From: Dipteris shenzhenensis
Taxonomy: Eukaryota; Polypodiophyta; Polypodiopsida; Gleicheniales
Reading direction: 5' to 3' (one strand)
Length of the DNA stretch: 64,000 nucleotides
Assembly: GCA_047967505.1 (NCBI GenBank)
Contig: CM106539.1
Below the pieces are notes generated by a model. That model did not search any database. It saw only the letters and a list, made by a program, of their open reading frames with translations, and was not told the origin of the DNA. Every line of letters begins with the position of its first letter. The first letter of the stretch is position 1. Positions 31,559 to 42,829 of this stretch are shown piece by piece. Both the position numbers and the translations under genes were made by a program.

Positions 31559-33903
31559 TAATAGTAGTCCCCCCCCCAGGCAGGGAATGGGACCACATCA
31601 TGCACAAAGAAGGGCTTGAGATAACGCTTGTTGATCACCTTCTTGCCATATGGTTCATGCAGCTCCTGAACTTGTACCGACCCATTGCTACGTTCCTTGA
31701 TGACTTTGTATGGACCGGTCCACAGTGGCAAAAACTTCTTATCCATTTGGTGGTCCAATCTGTTATCTAAGCATAGCACAACATCCCCCTCAGCAAAGTG
31801 TCTTTCCCATCCCTTGCGAATCATAGCATCCAAGCGAGCCTTTTATCGATTCTTTTGGATCTCTATTTGGTGTAGTGCAAGGCATCGGGTTTCATCTAAC
31901 TTCTCAAGTTGCACCAATCTGGCCTCTACATGTTCATCTTCTGTCATCCTCTGTTGTTGTGCCAATCTCAAGGCCGGAATCTCTATCTCTAGTGGTAAAA
32001 CTCCCTCAATACCATACACCAACTCAAAAGGAGTGTTACCTGTAGACGTTTTATGAGTGATGTTGTAAGCCCACACGGCTTTAGTGACCTTCTGATCTCA
32101 CTGGCTCCTGTTCCCTATGGCCATTTTTCCCATGGTTTTTCAAAGGAGGCCATTGGTCTGCTCCGTTTGACCCATGGATGCTGGATAATAGATGCTAGAA
32201 GTGTGATGATCAATACCCATGCGATCCATAACTCCACTGCTTCATTTAAGAATGGACTCCCATGGTCAGAGACTATTTCCATGGGTGTCCCAAACCTTGT
32301 GGAGATACATTCAAATATGAAATTTGAAACTGCCTTACTATTTGCAGTGGGGAGGGCAATAGTTTCAGCCCACTTAGTGACATACTAAGTGGCTACCAAA
32401 AGATACTTCTTTTTGTGGACAGTCATGGGTAAGGGCCCAACAAAGTCTATTCCCCACTTCTGAAACGGATGGATGGACATCACTGGGTGATGTTGCCCAG
32501 GATGCAAATCCTTCCTACCAAAGAATTAGCATGGTTCATAGCTTTTGCAATACAGAGTGACATCCTTGAACAAGGTTGGCCAATAGTATCCAACATGTAA
32601 AATCTTTCTAGCTGTATAGTCATTGGCATAGTGGCCTCCACAAAATCCATCATGATAATGCTTCAATACCTTAGGCACTTCAGATGCATCAATGGCCCAT
32701 CTTAGTACCCCATCCATGCCTTGATGGTACAACACCCCATCAAAGAGGGTGTAGTGCCTACCATCTCTGCGGATCTTCTTTCTCTCATAGCTAATACTTT
32801 TTGGAGGAAAGGAGAAAGCAGTCAGAAGCCTATAGATACCACCATACCATGGATCCCCAACTTCTATGGCCGCTACAAGGGTTACATCAAGGCACTCCTC
32901 TAAATCAATCAAAGCATTCTTCAAGTTGGAACAACCCCCTTTTACAATTTTGAAAGAAAAATCATATTCTTGTAAAACTGCCAACCATTTGGCCAACTGG
33001 CCCATGGGATTTGGTGATTGAAGAACCTGCTTTGCAAGACCAGTGCTAGTGAGTATAATGAAGTACTTTCCAGCCACATAATGCTTAAATTTCTCAATGC
33101 AGAACACCAAAGACAAGGCATGCTTGTCAGCCTCTGAATAGCATCGCTTAGTGTCGAGCAATTGTTGAGAAGCAAATTGAATGGGATACATGAACCAATC
33201 CTCCCCTTGCTGGAGAAGAATACCTACCAGAATGTGCTCACCAAACCCAGGATTGATATAGAAAGTCTTTGACCAATCTGGATTGCATAGAATGGGTTCT
33301 CAAGCTAGAGCATTCTTGATTTGTGCAAACCCATGATCACAATCCTCATCCCAAGAGAAATCAACCCCATCTTTTAATAGCATAGTCATGGGTCATGTCA
33401 AAGCAGCATATTGATCAATGAAGTGGCAATAACATCTTGCTAGATTGACAAATGAGCATACCTGACATTTGGTTGTTGGTGGGGAGAGCTTGAGGATGGC
33501 TTCCACCTTCTCGGGGTCAGGCTTGACACCCTTAGATGAGACAATGTCCCAGTAACCTACCTTGAGTGGCTCCAATGGTGCATTTCTCAGGGTTGAGACT
33601 ACCATTCGCATCATTGACCCTTTGGAAGGCCAACCTAACCTTCATGATGTGCTCCTTACGTGACGAGAATATACAAAAATCATCTAAAAACACCTCCAAG
33701 AAATCCCCTAAATAAGGAGCAAACACCATCTGCATAAATCTCTGAAAGGTACCAGGAGCATTGGTGAGGCAAATGGCATTACTTTGAATGCAAATGTCCC
33801 CTAGGGTGTGGCAAATGTGGTTTTAAGCACATCTTCTTCGGCAATTCTGATTCGATAAAGCCCAAAGTAACCATCACAGAAAGTATACATCTCATGACCA
33901 CTT
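31559..33903 (-). pseudogene. pol: Gypsy pol fragment: RT end, RNase H, integrase
   Basis: On the minus strand, from 33903 down: the end of a reverse transcriptase with FLDDFCIFS at ~33670 (a variant of the usual YVDD). Then come the RT thumb, an RNase H-like block (32526-33191: FASQQLLDTKRCYSEADKHALSL), the integrase zinc H-x-x-H region (KHYHDGFCGGHYANDYTARKIL...YYWP), core fragments (32053-32520, degraded) and the C-terminal GPYKVIKE module (31519-31833). The order is that of Ty3/gypsy. Multiple frame breaks are present. The 5' part is cut off by the copia fragment at 33904, and the expected 5' LTR, gag and protease are absent. Confidence 0.88.
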
Positions 33904-36160
33904 TGTGGGGGTTAAAGGTCACTGTGCCTTTACCCTGGTTATGTACACCTGGTTATGTACAATACTCAAACACATATATAAATGAATGAAAAAGAAGATT
34001 AGGGTGTTCTGCACCTACCAAAAATTGTGTGGCTCTCTGTTTCTCTCTCTCCCTCTTCCATTCTTGCTTCCGTTGAGAGCACTCTCAATTGGTATCAGAG
34101 CCCGGGTGATCTAGCTGAGCGTGTGTGAATGCTTGAAGCTCAGCAGCTCTGTGGGAGGAAGGAGAAGCTATGTGGGAAGCTTTGTGGGTGACTTTACTTG
34201 CATCCGAGTGTGTGTAGACCTTGGAGGAACCTTTGGAAAAGTCACTTTGGTTTTGCGAAGTGGTTTTGAGAGCCTGTTAAGTGTTTTCAAAGAAAAAGTC
34301 GTTTTTTGAGCTTTTCCATGTTCCGTTCGATGACAGAGACTCCGTATTGACTTGTAGAGGCAACTATTGCTTGCTTTTGGTGTCCACTTCACTTCAGGAG
34401 CTTGGAAACACCTTCATTCTTGAATATGGGATCATTTCATTGGATTTCTGATTCACTATGTCAGTTTCTGCGTTTTTCTACCCGGGTGTTGGAACTCAAG
34501 TTTGGAGCAACCATTTGCAGATCTGTTAGTTCCGGTGGACTTAGGAGGTCCTAAAACTTCTATGTTGCTCATCATTTGCACTCCAGTGGAGTTTACAAAC
34601 AGCTCTGTTTCCAAAAACATTTTCAGTCCGTGTGTTGGACCCAGTGATTGAGACCACGGTTTCCAAAACCGTCTGTCCCATTGCATTCCGGATGCCAAAA
34701 ACCCCTACTTGTCAGTTCTTACGTGATTCGATGGAGGATTTCTAGAGTTATAGATCTCTGTGTATTTGATTTCGTCTCTCTGTTATGCATTTTTCATTCT
34801 AAGGTTTTGAAACCTTAGATTTATGCCACATGGCAGTGGATAAGTGTTGACTCCCATTTCTCACTCATCGGTTGGGATTTTGGAGTTCCAACAGAAGAGA
34901 GATATTTGCATATTTTCTTGTTGATTCCGATTATGCAATGGCACCCATGTTTTGAGGCATCTCAGGTTCTATTTTCAGTAGCGGTCATTACCGTGGGACT
35001 ATGATTTCTTGAGCATACCTTGTGCAGATCACTCTGGTTGCAGTTTGAGCAGTGTGCACTCATTCGTGGTGTGCATTGGGTTGTAGTGGATGATTTATAG
35101 GCCATTTGGATGCATTGCGGTCCTTATTGGATGCACTGATAGGCCCAAATTGCCTTGTGGGATGCTATTTTTATGGACGCTTTGCACATGGATGCTATTT
35201 TATGCTGAGGGACAGCTTTGACACATTGCAGGTGATGCACTGATAGTGCTATGCTCTCTTGGATGAGATATTATTAATGGATATTCTAGTGGATGGTGTT
35301 TATGCTTGAGTCATTTGGCACTTATTGGAATTTTAGATTGCCATTGCGGTTGGCATTTTCTTTTGGGCCAGATTTGCTCATATGGATGCATAGTAAATGC
35401 ACATGAGTCAGATGCTTTGAGACATGAGTTTTGGTGATATTTCACTCTATTGTGGCATACACATTTAGGTGCACCTGGTATTTGGTGTGATTCTCTCTTG
35501 TAGGCACTAGCATTTGGGATTTTTTGCTTCATTTGCATCATGGCATCCTCTTCCATGTCTGAAAAGGAGTTTTTAAGCATTAAAAAGTTTGATGGGACAA
35601 ACTTTTCTTTGTGGAAAGAACAAATAAAAGATGTGCTTATTCAAAAGAAGTAGATTAAACCCTTGGTAGGGATTGAAGTTAAGCTTGCAAATATGTCTGA
35701 GGATGATTGGAATGAGTTGGATGCATTAGCTCTAATAAAGTTTACTTCATGAAGAGGTTGTTTGAGCTGTAGATGAAGGAAGGGGTCTCCATTGCTTCTC
35801 ACTTGAATGAATTCAATATTATTTTCAGCCAGCTTCAGGCTCAGAAGATGAATTTTGATGCGAAGACTAAGGCAATATTTCTCTTATGTTCATTGCCATC
35901 CTCATGGGATACCTTCCGTACAGCTGTCAGTAACTCTGCACCTAGTGGAGTACTGAAATTTGATGATGTTGTGGGTAGCTGGTTGGCCGAGGAGATTAGA
36001 TAGAAATCTATGGATGGCAACAAGTAGGATGCAGCCTTAAATGTGCAAAGGGGTAGATCAGAGTTTAGGGGAAAGTCCCAACAAAGAGGGAAGTCTCGTA
36101 GCAAATCCAGGGCATGGAACATTGAGTGTTACCACTGTGGTAAGAAGGGCCATATGAAAA
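33904..36160 (+). mobile_element. Truncated second copia copy (LTR, leader, partial gag)
   Basis: LTR at 33904-34087 (184 bp, with a local ACCTGGTTATGTAC duplication), then an intact primer site TGGTATCAGAGC at 34090-34101, a leader parallel to 25030-26460, and gag from about 35539. Gag has several nonsense codons and an internal deletion near 35728. The copy ends abruptly at CATATGAAAA (36160) inside the zinc knuckle. No protease or pol. It inserted in, or is joined to, the gypsy pol at 33903. Confidence 0.9.
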
Positions 36161-36770
36161 CCTCGTACAACTATGTTGATTGCAACTCTCACATATTGGC
36201 CTCAGACTCAGACATCATGTGTACACATGATGTAGTGCCCCTAAAAATAGAATCCATCATGTCCACCATACCCTTGTCATCATCTGGCACATCCGGGAGA
36301 CTATCCTCTTGCTCAAAGTGCGAAGGTATATGCACACCATCACCTTTCTCCTCATCCTATCTCAAGGTTTTGTGTAAGTATAAGATCTTGTCTCAAGGTT
36401 TCGTGTCATGTACGCATGCAATATTAATCATGAACTCAAATAGCATTGACTTGTCAATGATCCATCACCACATGCACCACCAATGGTGGGTACTGGTGCG
36501 AGCTCCTCCCCATACATCTGCAAGTGGTGCATGACAATACGGCATTAATGTTGTACTTCTCGCTTGCAATGAGTGTAATGACAATATAATGTCTCCATAA
36601 GCCACTCTGCTCTCCCAGGCATTGGTGCATCATCTAACGAGCTTACACTCATCCCTTCCATCTACACACCTCCAGAATCACAACACAAAATGCAAGAAAA
36701 TCCATTAAGATCCAATAAATAGCCACCCATGAGCTCCTTCCTTCTCTTGTTGAATTTAGTGCCTTGAATA
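36161..36770. other. Unassigned sequence
   Basis: Minus-strand codons around 36330-36190 read an acidic stretch (DVPDDDKGMVD) that could be the tail of a transposon protein, but nothing is recognised. No other feature. Confidence 0.35.
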
Positions 36771-37783
36771 GTCACAATATAGCGATGTTATACCCTATTC
36801 CATAGCTATATGGTGACTCTTTTAATATATAAAAGTTGCTATATAGCGACTGACCAGTGTTGCTATATAGCGACACTGGGAGCTAAAGTCCAAAACCCTG
36901 TGCGATGCCGCCTTTCACAACTCTATTGCAGGAAAAGCAAAAATCTCTCCTTCATTTTTTTGTGCCCTCAGTTTCCTCCAACCTCTTCCCCAGATCCTCA
37001 CCCCTACCTAGCCCCTCTCCCAACACCTATGCTCCCTCTCCACCCTTCTCCCTCGTTGCTCGTGTGAAAGGACGTTTTTCAAGAAGGTGTGTCTCTTTAA
37101 GCAATGTAGGTTCATTTTTTGTGAGATTTCATTTTGTGAGTGTTGAAGCATGTTTCTCCTTTCATTGCTAAGCCCATGTGCTAATTTTCATGCTTGATTT
37201 TCAGAGTTGGACAAAACACGAGATTTGCTGAAAGAAAGAAGACTTGCCTCTTCTTTTTTTGGTATTTCTCTTCCTCCTCTTTCCCTTCCTTTCGTGCTTT
37301 CTCCTTGTTTGTAGGCTTATGCTTGTCCCCTCAATCGAATCCCTTTGGAAAGTTGCTTCTCCAAACTCCTCCTTTCACTAATTAGTTATTTGAAAAATTG
37401 TATGTTTCCTCTCTTTTTTAGGACCAGTCCATGAAACACCTCCTCTTCTAAGCGGGATTTTTCTAGGTAAGAAAGTGCTTCCTCTAATTTCCTATTTTAA
37501 TTTTCATGATTTTCATTGGCCTGTAGCTAGCGCCTTAAGCGCTAGCTGTAGTGATGGGCATAGGAACCCTCTCTTCCCCTCTCTTCTCTACGCTGTGACT
37601 ACCCTTGGCCCAACTCCTCTCTAGCCTAGCACTGCGACTACCCCTCGGGGAACTCCTTTGCTAGTAGCCCATGGCTTCACCAGGAGTCCCAACACGTTTG
37701 TTGCACAGATGAGCGATGCGGAGGTAGCGAGATTCTTCTCTCTGCCATCCTAGAGGACCTCAGCTATTCCCTCTCCTACACCG

Positions 37784-38621
37784 ATGGCTGGACCTACTCG
37801 ACAGCCGTCCCCTCTAGCCCCTTCGACCAAGGGGTCACCACCTGGGCATATCCATCATAAGGCAAGGAAGAGTAGGAAGGGTGGAGACTGCTATGGTGAT
37901 TTGAGAGATGTAGACAAGTTAGCACACTCACATCCCTACAGGTCTCCACTTGGTCATGAGACCCAGTACCAGTCAGGTCCCTTGCCCTCTCCCACTCCCT
38001 CTGCTACTCCTCGCTCCGTAAGCACATGCAATGCCACCCCTCGCTCTAGCTCTTCTACTGCCACTCCCATGACTCCTCCTTTCCTACCCGAGGACCTGTA
38101 CTATGAAGTCATTGGGAGTGGAGAGATAATAGAAAATAAAAAAGGCTCAGAAGTGTTGGCCACCGTCGCACTTTGGTGCAAGCAGATGGTTGACGTTCAA
38201 GGCATGGGTGGTAAGTCTACTTCTTCACATTTAATTTATTATTCTATTTGTTTTATTACATATTGCATGAACTTTATCTAACTCACATAAATTGGGCCCA
38301 CAGGTCGCCTTCCCACAAACAAAGAGACAAGACGTGAATTCCGTATAGAGGCAAAACCATGGTTTATTGAGATGGAGGCGATGGGAGCGACAGTCGATTG
38401 GGTTGAGGTGGCTGCTCGCATGGTATAGGTCTACTTCTACTTGTAATCTCACTTTTTAAATTGTTTTATTCTTTAAGTTCCAATCTAATTTCCAATTAAT
38501 GTGGTTTCACTCTTAGGGTGCAAGCTTTAACGTCCCATCAGCGGAGGTGAGCGATGATGACAAGGAGGCAACTCTCAAGGGATCTGGCTTACATGGCTTC
38601 GACGAGGGCCAGGGAGATTAG
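37784..38621 (+). CDS. Three-exon hypothetical protein (216 aa) of the putative element
   Basis: Exons 37784-38210, 38304-38422 and 38517-38621. Donors are GTAAGT (38211) and GTATAG (38423); acceptors are CACAG (38303) and TCTTAG (38516). The exon lengths (427, 119, 105) sum to 651, which leaves a single open frame ending TAG 38619-38621. The N-terminal half is Pro/Ser/Thr-rich with a basic KARKSRKGG stretch. The middle has LYYEVIGSGEIIENKKGSE and the C terminus is acidic. No family was recognised. By position it could be a DNA-binding accessory protein of the element, but nothing in the sequence proves that. The frame is kept across all three junctions, so it is likely a real gene or was one recently. 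Confidence 0.55.
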
Positions 38622-38689
38622 GTGTAGCTCATGAGGGCCAAGGTCAGGCCAGTGCAACCACGATGATGACAATGACGATGATTCGGATG

Positions 38690-38738
38690 AGCAGCAGCAG
38701 TAGTAGTAGTAGTAGTATTAGTAGTAGTAGTTTATATA
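38690..38738 (+). repeat. (AGC)n/(AGT)n trinucleotide microsatellite
   Basis: GCAGCAGCAG runs into (TAGTAG)n just downstream of the stop codon of the three-exon gene. Confidence 0.9.
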
Positions 38739-38741
38739 TAC

Positions 38742-38925
38742 TTTGACATGTATATGCTTTTGTATGTCGGCTCATTTGAGCGATTTTGTATTACCCTTTT
38801 CGAAAGGATAATTTTGTAACAAACAAGGTTGTATATACTTCAGCATGTATATGCTTCTGTCTCTCAGCTCGTTTGAGCAATTTTGTATCACCCCTTGCAC
38901 AAGGGAAATTTTGTAGCAAACAAGG
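38742..38925 (+). repeat. Two tandem ~90-bp units
   Basis: Both units share ATGTATATGCTT, CTC(A/G)TTTGAGC(G/A)ATTTTGTAT, a stem-like CTTGCACAAGG or CTTTTCGAAAGG, and end AACAAACAAGG or GCAAACAAGG. Probably part of the 3' untranslated region. Confidence 0.7.
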
Positions 38926-38975
38926 TTTTAGAGTTTTATCTCCCCTGTGTGCTTGTAAACATTCTTTTGTAATGC

Positions 38976-39043
38976 ACAAAAAAAACATTAGTGGGGCAAA
39001 ACAAGGCTTGATGTGGCCCTATTTAGCCCCACTAATGTTTTTT
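38976..39043. repeat. Hairpin AAACATTAGTGGGGC ... GCCCCACTAATGTTT
   Basis: Two perfectly inverted arms of 15-17 bp flank a loop of about 28 bases, with A- and T-runs outside. It could be a small foldback element or a transcript-end structure. Confidence 0.6.
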
Positions 39044-39219
39044 TAAAGTTTTGGTAAGGGTCGCTATATAGTGATGCTTTACCAGTGTCACTAGATAGCC
39101 ACATTTCTTTTTCGACATTAATAGAAACTTTTGCACCCATTTAAAAACAACTTTTTAGTGTAAAAAAGGTCGGTATTTTCATTGGAAAACGGCCTGTGCC
39201 TGGTAGTGTTTTCTTTTCA

Positions 39220-40020
39220 ACCACGTTGGTTTAGGATAATCACATAACTCCTGTTTGACTTGAACCATCTTAGTGATATATTGCATAGAGTTCTAACCAT
39301 TGGGCTAGTTTAGGACAATCACATAAGTCAAACCCAGGCTAGTTACTAGTATATGTTCCAAATCAGCCCAAAAATTAAACTTGGATAATTTAACGACTAT
39401 GAAACACAACAATTTCATCCAATCATTGGGCTGATCATTAATTATTTCTATTTGTGTAATATATTTTTGTTTCAACCATGCTGGTTTAGAACAATCACAT
39501 AACTCCTATTTGACTGGAGCCAACTCGGTGATATTTCCAAGATGTTCCAACTACTTAACTAGTATTTAACTACTAGTAAACACAACACTAATCAAATTAA
39601 GTCCAAGCCAACCAAGTTTAGAAATTAAACAATTAAACCATTCCAAAACTCATTCACAGACAACCATCGGGATGGTAAAATATATTATTGTCCAACCACT
39701 TTGCTTTAGGACAATCACATAACTGGTGTTTGACCTAAACTAGTAGGGTGACATATTGCATGATGTTCCATTCACCAAGCTACTTTAGGACAATCACATT
39801 CAGTCCAGCCTAACTTAGAAATTAAGTTAAACAATTAAACTATTCCATAACTGGTGTTTGACCTAAACCAACAGGGTGATATATTGCATGATGTTCCAAC
39901 CACTGGGCTAGTTTAGGACAATCACATTAAGTCCAAGCCAACCCAATTTAGAAATTAAGTTAATCAATTACACTATTCCAAAACTCATTCACAAACAACC
40001 ATTGGGGTGGTTTATGTAAC
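39220..40020. repeat. Irregular repeats of TTTAGGACAATCACATAA
   Basis: The word TTTAGGACAATCACAT recurs near 39232, 39309, 39487, 39708, 39790 and 39913. It alternates with TGATATATTGCATGATGTTCCAACCA and CCAAGCCAACC words. A diverged, irregular tandem family, non-coding. Confidence 0.65.
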
Positions 40021-40997
40021 CACACTGACATGCATTGTATCAGGCATGTGTATGATTTGCTCGTCCCACTACTTGCATCATGTTCAATGTCCTTATTTGG
40101 AGAAACTCTCATATTATCGTGCCATGTCACTCGATCAATAACTTCTGCATTTAGGCTGTCTCTCCTTTTCTTAAGCCCAAAGACTTATTGGATCAAGATG
40201 ATCATTCCATCCTATCTGCATCCAATTGCTGGAGCCATGTTGATCCTTTTGATTGACAACATATTTCATATTGTGCGCCCAAAATAATTCTCCTTTATTT
40301 CAAAGGATACTGACATATAGCTAATGATTCCCTCTTTGCAACTAGTTGATCTAAGGTGTGCACCACTTTTAGTTTCTATAGCCATTTCTCAAGTTAGAGA
40401 GCATCGTCTCTTGGGCATGCATCTTTCGAGGTATTGGGAATGTCACTTTTTGAATTTTAGGGTGCAAGCTAAACCTTATAAGGACCCAATACTGGTATTC
40501 ACCTGAATGACTTGATGTTGCTATCTCAAATGCTCCCACGATAGCTCGTGTTCTTTGCTCTGATGGAAATGATCAAATGCATGCATCTAAAATCGCTTCT
40601 TGTTGCTACTCTGTAAGGATTCTTCTTTCTTCTCGTTATTTCTCCCTCCACAAAGTTGCAAAAGTGGCTTTCTTTTCTGTTTCAATAATGTGCCATTTCT
40701 TTTCATGCCTCAGAATTTTTCGCTTGTGCCTTGACCAAAGCTTTTCAGCTTTCCTATCTCGCAACATGTGTCTGGTTCTCTTGCAAGCCATGAGGAGCTA
40801 CATCATGCCATTGATGGCATGGAGACAATCAGTGGACCGCCACTAGAATAGAGACCATTTAGCTTGTGAGGCGAGCAAAGAATAGAAGACGACTTACGTG
40901 AGCAAAGAAAATAATGCCAAACCAAAAGAATGAGGTCACATCGAGCTATCACATGCACGGGATGGGTTGCAGGATGGAAAGAGAAGAATGTACTTTG
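40021..40997. other. Unassigned sequence
   Basis: Several short frames exist on + (for example 40030-40287 and 40577-40846), but none matches a family I recognise and codon character is unconvincing. Confidence 0.35.
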
Positions 40998-41334
40998 TGT
41001 TGGAATATGAAGCCAAAGTGAGTTAAAAATGAGTACTAGGTGTCTAGGGGGTGTTTTATAGTCTAGTGAGTCCTAGACATGCCACGTGTCATATTGGGAG
41101 TTATCCCATATACACTATGGCTTTGTAGAGTCGTGTCACACTATATCGTGTTGTACTTATCTTGAGTCTTTTGATGATATCAGTAAACATCAAGCTATCT
41201 ACATGTGAGTCTTTTGGTTATCATTTCCTAGCACTTGTTCTTTCATTTTCCTTTCCATAAATTTTCTTTTCATTATGCTTTCCACATTTCCATTCCATTC
41301 CTAGCTAGCTACTAGATCTCTTCATATGGTATCA
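40998..41334 (+). repeat. 5' LTR (337 bp) of the non-coding LTR element
   Basis: TG...CA ends. Its first ~180 bp match 49580-49761 closely. Confidence 0.88.
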
Positions 41335-42372
41335 GAGCCATGTTCCTAGCCCTGCTCTCTCTTTCCCTTTCCCTTCCAAGAGGTTGAGGTGAGGGAGGTC
41401 AATGAAGCTACTCTAACTCCTCCTCCTTGAAAGGCTACCCTCTTCTCTCCTTCCTTGAGTTCTCTTCTCCACGCCATGATCTGCCACCTCTCTTCTCCTT
41501 CCTTCAACTACATCTTTCCATGACCTGCGGACAATGTGACACTTCTTTCTGGAGCAGAATCATGGCTTGGTGTCTTCAGCAAAGTTGTAGAGCACCTTGA
41601 GTACTAAAAATTTTGTTTTTACATCATTGCAATTTGAGTTTTCTGTGAAAAGTTATAGCCCTTGCAAGAAGTGACAAAATTTGTTTCTGGAGCTCAATGA
41701 TTTGACAACCCAAGCATGATGCAACCAGCTCAATGTGGAGCTATCCATCCTCTTCATCATTGACCTCTGCTCCACAGCCCGACATTCTCTTGGAGCTGCT
41801 GCCCGCAAGTTCGTACCCGCATTCTGTCCATCATTCTGTTGGAGCTACTGTCCACGCTGCCTCTATCTTCTCTACCCGTCACTTGATGTGAGCTCTTGAC
41901 ATTACATTGCAGTGGCTCCTTCATGTGACTACTCTAAACTTTGGTGAAAACTTCCCGAGCTAAATGTGAGTTCTCCGATATTACTTCGACACACTCCACT
42001 ACAGTGATCTCTCTGATTAGTGTATTACATCCAGCTTGATGTACACCACTCTACATCAACAACTAACTTCTTCAACATTACTTATTCAATCGGTGCCTGA
42101 GGTACTTTGCATTGATTGACTTTTCGATTGGTCGTGATACCTGAGGCTTCTACTTTGACATTGGTGACTCTCCTTCCTGCATTTTGAGAGTCATCATGTA
42201 ATTGCTCCATGTAGCTATCCATGGACTTCACCGACACATATTTTGGGGCATTCCTGCCTAGCGCTTCATTGACATCGTCATCAACTCGCAGGGATGTGCA
42301 CACGTGCATTAGCTACTTGGAGGACATCTCTTTCACAAAGAGATTTTTTTTTAAATTACTACACGCTTGATG

Positions 42373-42660
42373 CACAACACCACAAAGCAACTATAGACGC
42401 GCTTGATAGATGCGCAAAATAGCGAGCGCGTCTATAGGCATTGCTTAAATAGAGAAATTATCAGTGCGTCTAATAGCGCATCTAAGAGCGCACCTATTTG
42501 CGCATGTATTGACACGTCTATTAGCACGTCTACACTGAGAAAATACCGGTCTGTCTAACACCATCTGTCAGCGCGTCTATTTGCACATGTATTAGCGAGT
42601 CTATTAGCGCATCTACACTAAGAATTAGACACGTATTTAGACACAAAACAGAGAATACAG
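42373..42660. promoter_or_regulatory. Left end and subterminal AGACGCGTCTA-type motif array
   Basis: After the terminal CACAACACCACAAAGCAAC there are about a dozen GCGTCTA(T/A)/TAGACGC words in both orientations, e.g. 42395-42407, 42425-42437, 42475-42500 and 42520-42540. Such arrays are the known binding sites for CACTA-encoded proteins. Confidence 0.8.
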
Positions 42661-42829
42661 AAAGTGAGATTTTGGTGTACATCACTGCTTTCCAAACATT
42701 GCCCATGATTACCAAAGAACATAATTTTAACAAAACATCAATGCTTTTTTGCAAACCCACATATACAAAAATTAAGTGAGGTGAGGAGAATGAGACAATA
42801 TGTAAAATAGTTTTGCCAATATCATTGAT

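Larger units (their letters stand above)
36775..39105. mobile_element. Putative DNA element with GTCGCTATATAGCGAC-like motifs
   Basis: Motifs related to the palindrome GTCGCTATATAGCGAC occur at the left flank (36779 AATATAGCGATG, 36837 and 36863 TTGCTATATAGCGAC) and at the right flank (39060 GTCGCTATATAGTGA, 39093 variant). They share ACCAGTGT and ACACTGG neighbours in inverted order. Between them lies a three-exon gene on +. Exact ends and a target duplication could not be fixed, so element status is inferred from symmetry. Confidence 0.45.
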
